Positions 9,534 through 17,838 of a DNA stretch of 47,983 bases are shown one piece after another. The DNA is taken from positions 1 to 47,983 of the forward strand of contig NW_026971800.1 in the NCBI RefSeq assembly GCF_026151205.1, in the 5' to 3' direction. Positions within the stretch are counted from its first letter, which is position 1. The number at the start of each line of letters is the position of its first letter. Source of the DNA: Bolinopsis microptera (Eukaryota; Ctenophora; Tentaculata; Lobata; Bolinopsidae). The notes beneath the pieces were generated by a model that searched no databases, had not been told where the DNA came from, and was given only the letters and a program-made list of their open reading frames with translations. Position numbers and translations under genes: made by a program.

Positions 9534-9902
9534 GGTTAATCTGATTAAAAGCTACAAAAAATTCCAGAAATGAGATGGCTGGTTAACACCTACCTTTGGA
9601 AAGCTCTGATGAACCTGCCTGTGGAGAAATAAACGCACTTAACTTCACCTCAATTGAGCAATAACTATTTATCGCTTATTACTTCATTTATTTTGGATGT
9701 ACAGTGTGCTTCGTAACTAATTTATTATTACAAAGTTTACTTTCTAATAAGCTAAAACGACAACTAATCTTTCGTTTTACTCCCTACTGTACAGGTTTAC
9801 TCGTCAATCCAGGTATATGAGAATGTGTGAGAATGGTCTTGAAACTCTGAAAAGAGGGAAGCAGTTTTGGGGACGGGGAGATTGAAGCGGGTGGGCGACA
9901 AA
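9530..9902. repeat. About 370-bp module ending GGGTGGGCGACAA
   Basis: This module occurs three times in the foldback element: here, inverted at 10923-11287 in the right arm, and as a clearly diverged copy in the spacer (about 10309-10700). Landmarks are TAATCTGATTAAAAGCTACA, GAGAAATAAACGCACTTAAC, TACTCGTCAATCCAGGTATA and the GGGTGGGCGACAA end. Confidence 0.75.
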
Positions 9903-9919
9903 TGAACCCCCCCCCCCCT

Positions 9920-9943
9920 ATTGTAAGCCCCCCGGCTTACAAT
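9920..9943. repeat. ATTGTAAGCC hairpin
   Basis: A perfect 10-bp stem (ATTGTAAGCC and GGCTTACAAT) closes over four C. It directly follows a long C-run, and the mirror copy is in the right arm near 10880-10903. It is followed by TCAATTG/CAATTGTCG-type repeats. Confidence 0.75.
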
Positions 9944-10127
9944 TGACCCCCCATGCAATTACACTGAGTCAATTGATCTCAGTATAATAACATGGGGGTT
10001 AATTGTCGGGGGTCAATTGTCGTACTAAGCCCTAGATTGTACCTGCTAATGAGGTGAATATCCCAGATCATAGCTTCACAGGTAGGACTGTATAATGGGG
10101 GCCCTGATGTTATAGTGGACATCACTT

Positions 10128-10710
10128 CCGTCACTACGTAGTAGCTCGTGACACTGGGCTCCAGTTGGACGACCTTCGAACTGTTATGTGCGATCAAGAC
10201 GTGTGGAGGCAGACAGTGAATGGGAGTTCGATCGAGGATCGCCGAAAGTAAGTAAGTTGTTCAATCCCCCAGTACCTTTATTATTATAATTACCCTCCTA
10301 GGCTCCTACATCCTACCCGTTTTTGATGCTGTAATCTTCCCGTCCCCAAAACCGCTAATTCCCTCTTTTCATAGTTTCAGGACCGTTCTAATACATACTC
10401 CTATACCTGAATTGACGAGTAATCCAGTACAGTAGGAAAGTTAACTTTGTAGCTTTTCAGAAAGTTAACTTTGTAGCTTTTTAGAAAGTTCGGAGTAATC
10501 ACTCAGGTATAGTATCTCACAACGAAGCCCAATCTACATCCAAAATAAATGAAGTTATAAGCAATAAATAGGCAGTTATTGCTCAATTGAGCTGAAGTTA
10601 AGTGTGTTTATTTCTCCACGGGCTAGTCCATCGGAGCTTTCCCAAGGTAGGTTTTAACCAATCTCATTTCTTGACTGTTTTGTATCCTTTAATCAGATAC
10701 GGGAGGGGAA
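10128..10710. other. Foldback spacer with a diverged third module copy
   Basis: Unpaired centre of the foldback element. 10128-10308 is unrelated to the arms. In it, a short stretch around 10189-10250 would translate to a peptide with DVWRQTVNGSS, faintly like the C-terminal end of some LINE ORF2 proteins, too short to call. 10309-10700 is a diverged direct copy of the module at 10923-11287. No complete gene is present. Confidence 0.7.
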
Positions 10711-11289
10711 AGTGATGTCCACTATAACATCAGGGCCCCCATTATACAGTCCTACCTGTGAAGCTATGATCTGGGATATTCACCTCATTAGCAGGTACAA
10801 TCTAGGGCTTAGTACGACAATTAACCCCCATGTTATTATACTGAGATCAATTGACTCAGTGTAATTGCATGGGGGGTCAATTGTAAGCCGGGGGGCTTAC
10901 AATAGGGGGGGGGGGGGTTCATTTGTCGCCCACCCGCTTCAATCTCCCCGTCCCCAAAACTGCTTCCCTCTTTTCAGAGTTTCAAGACCATTCTCACACA
11001 TTCTCATATACCTGGATTGACGAGTAAACCAGTACAGTAGGGAGTAAAACGAAAGATTAGTTGTCGTTTTAGCTTATTAGAAAGTAAACTTTGTAATAAT
11101 AAATTAGTTACGAAGCACACTGTACATCCAAAATAAATGAAGTAATAAGCGATAAATAGTTATTGCTCAATTGAGGTGAAGTTAAGTGTGTTTATTTCTC
11201 CACGGGCAGGTTCATCAGAGCTTTCCAAAGGTAGGTTTTAACCAGCCATCTCATTTCTGGAATTTTTTGTAGCTTTTAATCAGATTAAC

Positions 11290-11586
11290 CCCCCAGTTCC
11301 ATAGCGGATATTATGCCAAATTATTAGACGGAGGTCCATTTCTACGGTGATGATTCTCCGGCTCCGTCTACTGTATTATACGGAGATGAAGCTCTCCGGG
11401 AATTTCTCGGAGATTGTAGCAGTTTGTGGCAATTTCTTTGCACTTTGCTCTGTGAGAATCAACAAAATTACCGTAGATGGTCTCCGGATAAGGTTATGGA
11501 ACTGCAAACCGGAGAAATATCCGAAGAAATATTAGTTGACGATCTCCGTCCAATAATTTGGCATAATATCCGCTATGGAACTGGGG
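11290..11586. mobile_element. MITE with about 43-bp terminal inverted repeats, right arm
   Basis: Mirror copy of the element at 9238-9533, with ends CCCCAGTTCCATAGCGG and CCGCTATGGAACTGGGG. Because it occupies the same relative place in both arms, it was in the sequence before the arm duplicated. Confidence 0.8.
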
Positions 11587-11635
11587 TAAAAAGGGGTAAA
11601 TATATATTAACATCAAAAATTTCATGAGTACATCA

Positions 11636-11712
11636 CCCGAGTAGCTTAGCGGCCAGGCGATCGGCTAGCTCTGCGCGAGGTCGGGTGTTCAAACCTGCGT
11701 GAACACCGTGTA
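11636..11712 (+). repeat. tRNA-like (SINE head) module, right arm
   Basis: A-box-like TAGCTTAGCGG at 11642-11652 and B-box-like GGTGTTCAAACC at 11684-11695. It differs from the left copy in the A-box flank (GCGGCCAGGC here, GCTGCTAGGC there), showing that the arms have begun to diverge. The anticodon arm is not convincing, so it is a tRNA-derived repeat rather than a gene. Confidence 0.5.
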
Positions 11713-12418
11713 AACTTTTACCCAGCACAATTTTTTTTCATGATAAATAGGAAATAAACCTTTGAACCTAGCGAGCCAGTAGCTTGAGCAAATAATTCAG
11801 ATAGTAGCAAAAACTTAAGTAGTCCCAGTGCTCAGGTTTGAGGACATTGAAGAATAATCTGAAAATATCGCCGAAATCCACGACTATTTGCCGAAATCCA
11901 CGACAATCCGCAAAAGCACTTGCAAGTTACAAAAAAGCTAGGCTTTGACTAGATAACCGACTCCAGTACTCAAAACTGAAATGGGCCTGGCTAGGTAACT
12001 TTTGATTGATTCGAGCAGCGGTAATTTGCCGATGAATTTTAGCAAGCTAGTCAATAACTCAATAAGTAGATTTCTCGGAGATTGTAGCAGTTTGTGGCAG
12101 TTTCTTTGCACTTTGCTGGGGGTAAGGGGGGGGGGGGGGGGGGGGGAGATGATGTCCGCTATAACATCGGGCCCCCATTATACAGTCCTACCTGTAAAGA
12201 TATGATCTGTGAAGATATGATCTGGGATATGATCTGGAAAGATATGATCTGGGATACTCACTTCATTAGCAGGCACATAGAGGTTTCAGACAAATTCTAT
12301 TGACTTATTGACATTCCTACTATACCTAGTAATATTGTATTTATTATATTCTTTGCAAGAAATTAAAAGATGTAATATCCATGTATATTCTTGTGGCTAT
12401 TGTATAAATTGTATCTAA

Positions 12419-12890
12419 AAATTTTTCGCTGTCTCAGGTTTTCTTAAATTTTGTCTCAGGATTTTTCGCTGTCTCAGGTTTTCTTAAATTTTGTCTCAGG
12501 ATTTTTCGCTGTCTCGGGATTTCTTAAATTTTGTCTCAGGTTTTTTCGCGCGTCTCAGGATTCTTAAATTTTGTCTTAGGTTTTTTCGCTGTCTCGGGAT
12601 TTCTTAAATTTTGTCTCAGGTTTTTTCGCTGTCTCGGGATTTCTTAAATTTTGTCTCAGGATTTTTCGCTGTCTCAGGATTTCTTAAATTTTGTCTTAGG
12701 ATTTTTCGCTGTCTTGGGTTTCCTTAAATTTTGTCTCAGGATTATCTGCTGTCTTAGGTTTCCTTAAATTTTGTCTTAAGACTTTTCGCTGTCTTAGCTT
12801 ATTTTGACATCTCAGGTTCGCTTAAATTTTGTCTCAGCTTTTTTTGCAGTCTTAGCTTTTCTTAAGCAGTTTGTCTTAGGAATTTTTGCA
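12419..12890. repeat. About 40-bp minisatellite, right arm
   Basis: Mirror of the left-arm array. Units are built from TTCTTAAATTTTGTCTCAGG and TTTTTCGCTGTCTC. It has about two extra, degenerate units at the outer side (12720-12880), including TTTTGACATCTCAGG and TTTTTGCAGTCTTAGC, that the left arm lacks. Confidence 0.87.
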
Positions 12891-12925
12891 AATCCAATCC
12901 TAAGATCCGAGGCTGGGGGAGGCCT

Positions 12926-12931
12926 TTTAGA
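12926..12931. repeat. Target site duplication TTTAGA, right copy
   Basis: TTTAGA directly follows the AGGCCT terminus and is identical to 7834-7839. It is immediately followed by CTTCTATCTAAATTGGAGG, the continuation of the RT coding sequence. Confidence 0.93.
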
Positions 12932-14131
12932 CTTCTATCTAAATTGGAGGGGTTTGGGGTCAAGGGAAAAGTTCTAGATGTTATAAAAGACTTTCTGACA
13001 GACAGAACCATGAGGGTTTGTGTAGAAGGACAATGGTCTGAGGTGAAACACGTGTTATCTGGTGTTCCCCAGGGGTCAGTATTGGGTCCTTTGTTATTTA
13101 TTCTTTATATAAACGATTTACCTGACAATGTTAAAAATAAGATTAAATTATTTGCAGATGATCTCAAGTTAGTTTGTAATGCAGCTAACCATGGAAGTGT
13201 ATCTGATGATATTTTAGAACTCGAAATTTGGGAGAGTTTTTGGCACTTAAACTTCAATCCTGCCAAGTGTAAAGTAGTTCATATTAATCTGAATAATAAT
13301 CCTAACTCGAATTATATTATAAATGGAGTGGAACTAGAAGTATCTGCACAGGAAAAAGATTTGGGGGTTATTACCCATAGCTCCTTGCTTTGGAATGAAC
13401 AGATAAAAGCATGTATTTCTAAAGCAAATCGTATGATCTGCTGGATTGTAAGGAACTTAGTTATTAGAGAAAAGGTTGTAATGATATCTATTTATAAAGC
13501 TTTGATAAGACCTCATCTTGAGTATTGTGTCCAATTGTGGAATCCAGTTGCGGCTCATGGAAGTTGGGGGACTGTTTTGGAGCTGGAGAGCGTCCAGAGG
13601 CGGTTTACCCGTCTTATTGATGAGGTGGGTACTCTTCCATACAGCCGTAGACTGGATATACTCAATTTGACAACGCTGGCAGAGCGGCGAATACGTGGGG
13701 ACCTTATTGAAGCTTTTAAAGTAACTAGTGGTTTGACTGAATATGGATCGGGTTTGTTCAGAATGAGCAGATCTGGTCTTAATTTAGTTTCAACCAATAG
13801 ATGTAGTAAGAGTGTAACTAAAGTCAGGAATATTCAGTCTTCTTTTCTTCCGGAGCGAGTCATTCCTTATTGGAACAAACTCCCTTCAGATGTCAAGAAC
13901 TGCTCGACAGTTTTAAGCTTTAAAGTTAGATTGGAAGGATTTAAGAAAGAAATGATTTCTAAAAACAGTGTAAATGATTCTTATTTTTGGACTGTTTCGA
14001 ATGAAGTTTTAGGGAAAATTGAAGGACCAAGTTATTTAAGCAATAAGGAGAGACATAATGAATATCTTTGGTTTCATCCTTTTGTGGCAAAGAAGCGTTT
14101 TATAAATCTTTATTCCACTGGGAAGTATTAA
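12926..14131 (+). pseudogene. LINE ORF2, 3' part: RT from motif B to the C terminus
   Basis: Starting in the target duplication, the frame reads FRLLSKLEGFG and continues the family pattern that motif A (FDTVPH) begins at 7816-7833, so the insertion sits between RT motifs A and B. Visible RT features are GVPQGSVLGPLLFILYINDL (motif B and beyond), KLFADDLKLVC (motif C, with the catalytic Asp pair), and the thumb/C-terminal region with RRIRGDLIEAFK and a later RVIPYWNKLPSDV signature seen in metazoan CR1/L2-like elements. It has 401 codons and no internal stop. No RNase H domain is apparent. The part has no start codon of its own at the junction, and it is dead in this copy. Confidence 0.9.
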
Positions 14132-15042
14132 TGAATTGTTTATAGATAATGTATTAGATTTTATTAGTTAAAATTGAATTTATTAAATTATTAATGTTGA
14201 TGGAAAAGTATATTTATTTAAAGTATTTTTCTATTTAGTGCAATGATATTTTGTAGACACTTGTGATGATGTTATGTCATAATCTTTACTTACTTACTAA
14301 TCATCGAATACTGAAGAGTTCAATTCAATCCAAGGTAAATTGTTCAAATTATGAGTGATCATGAATGAAAAATGAATAATTTACACGTAAAATTTGCCTC
14401 AAAATTTGTCTTGAAAAATAACCATAACTCTGGCTATGATTTGAATTTAGAAAATTTAAAATGCTAGTGCCGCGCACAAAAATGTTCCGCGCATTTAAAA
14501 CGTGTCGATAATGCGCCCAAACCAATGTCGCGTTGGATAATAGTATCCAAGCTGGTTGAATTCACAATTTTCATTTCTTGTTCCAGTTTGTAGCTTTGTG
14601 TGGCAGCCATATTGGTTTTATGCGTGCGCTTATATTGCGTGCTATCTATATATCTTACCGTTAAATGTACGTTTACAGATTTAATCGAGATCTCTGCGAG
14701 GCTTTCATAATTATGTATGATATAGCTTGATATGGTGTTACTTCAAATTGCTGTAATTTCTATTTATATTGACTGAAGTAGAGTACAAAATAAAATTATT
14801 TGCTCTCTAATTTTAAGGATGTCGACCTGCAACTGAAATTGAGTGATATTCGACTTTCAATTTAGATTCGCTAGTCAACAAAATGATTGCTCACTCCGAA
14901 ATAACGACTTTCAAGGAATGGTATGTACCCTATTATTTACAACAAGGCTCCCAGCATTATAGTAAAACATAGACAATAGACAATATTTTAATATAAACTA
15001 TAATTAATTTTTGACCGGGAACATTCAGCAGTTAACTTTGTC
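14132..15042. other. LINE 3' region, then unannotated AT-rich spacer
   Basis: 14132-14299 is the probable LINE 3' UTR, ending in CTTACTTACT. From about 14300 to 15042 I see no gene, RNA or repeat. It contains scattered CGCG-type dinucleotides and AT-rich stretches only. Confidence 0.5.
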
Positions 15043-16480
15043 GTATTTTAAAACAAGTAACTCGGGCCCAGTTCGTAGAGAAGATGGATTTGCTGTATTT
15101 TAAAACAAGTAACTCGGGCCCAGTTCGTAGAGAAGATGGATTTGCTGTATTTTAAAACAAGTAACTCGGGCCCAGTTCGTAGAGAAGATGGATTTGCTGT
15201 ATTTTAAAACAAGTAACTCGGGCCCAGTTCGTAGAGAAGATGGATTTGCTGTATTTTAAAACAAGTAACTCGGGCCCAGTTCGTAGAGAAGATGGATTTG
15301 CTGTATTTTAAAACAAGTAACTCGGGCCCAGTTCGTAGAGAAGATGGATTTGCTGTATTTTAAAACAAGTAACTCGGGCCCAGTTCGTAGAGAAGATGGA
15401 TTTGCTGTATTTTAAAACAAGTAACTCGGGCCCAGTTCGTAGAGAAGATGGATTTGCTGTATTTTAAAACAAGTAACTCGGGCCCAGTTCGTAGAGAAGA
15501 TGGATTTGCTGTATTTTAAAACAAGTAACTCGGGCCCAGTTCGTAGAGAAGATGGATTTGCTGTATTTTAAAACAAGTAACTCGGGCCCAGTTCGTAGAG
15601 AAGATGGATTTGCTGTATTTTAAAACAAGTAACTCGGGCCCAGTTCGTAGAGAAGATGGATTTGCTGTATTTTAAAACAAGTAACTCGGGCCCAGTTCGT
15701 AGAGAAGATGGATTTGCTGTATTTTAAAACAAGTAACTCGGGCCCAGTTCGTAGAGAAGATGGATTTGCTGTATTTTAAAACAAGTAACTCGGGCCCAGT
15801 TCGTAGAGAAGATGGATTTGCTGTATTTTAAAACAAGTAACTCGGGCCCAGTTCGTAGAGAAGATGGATTTGCTGTATTTTAAAACAAGTAACTCGGGCC
15901 CAGTTCGTAGAGAAGATGGATTTGCTGTATTTTAAAACAAGTAACTCGGGCCCAGTTCGTAGAGAAGATGGATTTGCTGTATTTTAAAACAAGTAACTCG
16001 GGCCCAGTTCGTAGAGAAGATGGATTTGCTGTATTTTAAAACAAGTAACTCGGGCCCAGTTCGTAGAGAAGATGGATTTGCTGTATTTTAAAACAAGTAA
16101 CTCGGGCCCAGTTCGTAGAGAAGATGGATTTGCTGTATTTTAAAACAAGTAACTCGGGCCCAGTTCGTAGAGAAGATGGATTTGCTGTATTTTAAAACAA
16201 GTCACTCGGGCCCAGTTCGTAGAGAAGATGGATTTGCTGTATTTTAAAACAAGTAACTCGGGCCCAGTTCGTAGAGAAGATGGATTTGCTGTATTTTAAA
16301 ACAAGTCACTCGGGCCCAGTTCGTAGAGAAGATGGATTTGCTGTATTTTAAAACAAGTAACTCGGGCCCAGTTCGTAGAGAAGATGGATTTGCTGTATTT
16401 TAAAACAAGTAACTCGGGCCCAGTTCGTAGAGAAGATGGATTTGCTGTATTTTAAAACAAGTAACTCGGGCCCAGTTCGT
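15043..16480. repeat. 52-bp satellite, about 27.7 copies
   Basis: Unit TGGATTTGCTGTATTTTAAA, then ACAAGTAACTCGGGCCCAGT, then TCGTAGAGAAGA (52 bp), in head-to-tail order. Copies are almost identical. The only common variant is GTCACTCGGG in place of GTAACTCGGG at about 16201 and 16305, exactly two units apart. Such homogeneity points to recent amplification. Each unit carries one GGGCCC. Confidence 0.97.
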
Positions 16481-16483
16481 ACG

Positions 16484-16539
16484 AACTACAGCAAATCTAT
16501 CTTCTCTACGATCGTAGAGAAGATAGATTTGCTGTAGTT
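16484..16539. repeat. Perfect 56-bp palindrome at satellite edge
   Basis: The centre is CTACGATCGTAG at 16506-16517. Each 28-bp half is a variant of the satellite segment TCGTAGAGAAGATGGATTTG, here with GATAGATTTGCTGTAGTT, so the array flips orientation twice within 60 bp. The junction with the array, TTCGTACGAA (about 16477-16486), is itself palindromic. Confidence 0.93.
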
Positions 16540-17838
16540 GTCAGTTTACGGACAAATAAAGTCGAAAAGCATTAATCAGAATATGTTTTAGGCTGTCCCA
16601 AAATTTCGGATTCTTTTTCTGTAGTTTGAAATTGGCGGGAATTTTAAAACTCTCGGTACCAAACCAATATTTTCAGCGCAGAGTTTTAGCGCGCGCCAAG
16701 AGCACACACGTATTTTTGCATTGAAGCTGCGCGTTATTTGCACGTGCACTTCTACAGATTAAAATTTGGAGAGGGCCCTTACTGCTTACATTACTAAGTT
16801 GTTATGTAGTAATATTGTGAATTTGTCCGAAACTGGAAACAAATCTTGTAAAATTTTACGAATAGAAGTTATAGTATTACTTGACTGTAAAAATTTACTG
16901 AGTTTCACTTCCATATTTCAGGATCCGACCGCTGATATTAAAATTGAAGAGTTAGATTTCATTGGAACATGGAATTACTGTAATGGAAAATAAAACAGGT
17001 CTTGCTGAGCACTGAGGATGAAGAAATGTTATGTGGGGAGAAAATGGGCTACTGGAAGCACTCCTGCGCGCAGTGTTGTGACCTCCCTTCGTCGTAATTA
17101 GCTCGTATTCAGATTGAACAATTTTGAAGTCAAATAAATGTTGTTTCTTTTAGATTTGAATAAACAATAAGGATTCAGTCCGAAAGTAATTTGTCTACTA
17201 AATAACATTTTGAAATTATGAACAAAATTGGTAAAAATTTGCCATAGTTGTGACCAAAAAATTACGCGCAGAATTAGATATTTCTTCATAAACGCGTGAA
17301 CATTTTTGAGTTTAACATTGAATATCTTAGCTCGGTTATTTTAATACTTAATTTTGAAGTATCTATCCGATGACTAAACATTTTATCTTTACGACAGTAT
17401 AATTTTTTTTTTGTATATTTGCTAAATTAAAAAAAACAGTAGGAATAGAGGATGATAATTAATCACTCTACAGTCGACTGTCACGTGACAAAAACGCCGT
17501 GATTTCATTGGTTAACCTGATAACGCGCCGCAGATCTCTATAAACACAAATTATTCATCGCGCGTGCAGTAAACTCAAATTAAGTCCTAATTTGTTACCG
17601 AAATTTGGCAACTATCAACATCATGGCACAATTAAGTCGCATGCCCAGTAAATTGCTAATCAAATGTACGGCACTAATAATACAGTCTACACTTACAGTG
17701 TATGAATTCATGAACGAATTTATTAAGGCAGATTGGTAGAACAACGATCGTAAATGATAATTTGTATTAACAGTGGAAAGTGTTCTTAAGGGAGACTGTT
17801 GTGCAGCCATGTCGGGAGTTATAAAACACCGAACACGA
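16540..17838. other. Unannotated spacer with promoter-like motifs
   Basis: No protein I can defend. Motifs seen: an E2F-like TTGGCGGGAA (16632-16641), CACGTG within GTCACGTGAC near 17481, an ATTGG (inverted CCAAT) near 17508 and a TATAAA-like CTCTATAAAC near 17537. The open frames at 16766-16993 (+) and 17595-17810 (-) show no family features. Promoter activity is only a possibility. Confidence 0.35.

Larger units (their letters stand above)
7840..10127. repeat. Foldback element, left arm
   Basis: Terminal inverted repeat of about 2.29 kb. Order inward: terminus, 40-bp minisatellite, GATCATATC-rich segment, poly-C, MITE half copy, unknown sequence, tRNA-like module (minus strand), complete MITE, a module ending GGGTGGGCGACAA, and a second copy of the CAGGTAGGACTG-containing segment. 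The inner end is set where identity with the right arm stops, just after GACATCACTT. Compared with the right arm it keeps about 150 bp of MITE half copy but lacks about two minisatellite units. Confidence 0.9.
7840..12925. mobile_element. Foldback-type composite DNA element, about 5.1 kb
   Basis: An insertion inside LINE ORF2. The termini are AGGCCTCCCCCAGCC and its exact reverse complement, flanked by the 6-bp direct repeat TTTAGA. Arms 7840-10127 and 10711-12925 are long near-identical inverted repeats around a 583-bp spacer. No transposase, integrase or polymerase coding region is visible, so it is non-autonomous. The arms contain minisatellites, two MITE-like copies and a tRNA-like module in mirror order. 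A 6-bp duplication with 5'-AG...CT-3' ends is compatible with mobilisation by a Polinton-type integrase, while a cut-and-paste transposase such as Dada is another option for 6-7 bp duplications. Family assignment is inference. The boundaries are firm because removing the element and one target copy rejoins RT motif A to the downstream RT in frame. Confidence 0.92.
10711..12925. repeat. Foldback element, right arm
   Basis: Reverse complement of the left arm, about 2.2 kb. The order is mirrored: 10711-10800 segment, GGGTGGGCGACAA module (minus), MITE, tRNA-like module (plus), truncated MITE half copy, poly-G, GATCATATC-type repeats, minisatellite, terminus. It differs from the left arm by a deletion of about 150 bp at about 12117 and by about 85 bp of additional minisatellite near its outer end. 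Confidence 0.9.
4992..14299 (+). mobile_element. CR1/L2-like non-LTR retrotransposon, split by an insertion
   Basis: Two ORFs in LINE order: ORF1 with a PHD finger, then ORF2 with an APE-type endonuclease and reverse transcriptase. ORF2 ends at 14131 and is followed by an AT-rich 3' region ending near CTTACTTACT (about 14287-14297). That short tandem tail, rather than poly(A), fits the CR1/L2 group. The left boundary is unknown and I could not identify target duplications for the LINE. A foldback element occupies 7840-12925. Without it the LINE portion is about 4.2 kb from ORF1 start to tail. A frameshift at 7252-7272 also breaks ORF2, so this copy is dead. Confidence 0.85.

Noticed and set aside
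9604-9640. CTGATGA followed by GAAAT, like a hammerhead ribozyme core.
   Set aside because: The intervening bases give at most two base pairs for stem II, no stem I or III closes around it, and the diverged spacer copy loses CTGATGA.
9116-11712. Genuine tRNA genes at the A/B-box modules.
   Set aside because: Box-like motifs are present, but no acceptable acceptor and anticodon stems could be drawn, and the module lies inside a repeat.
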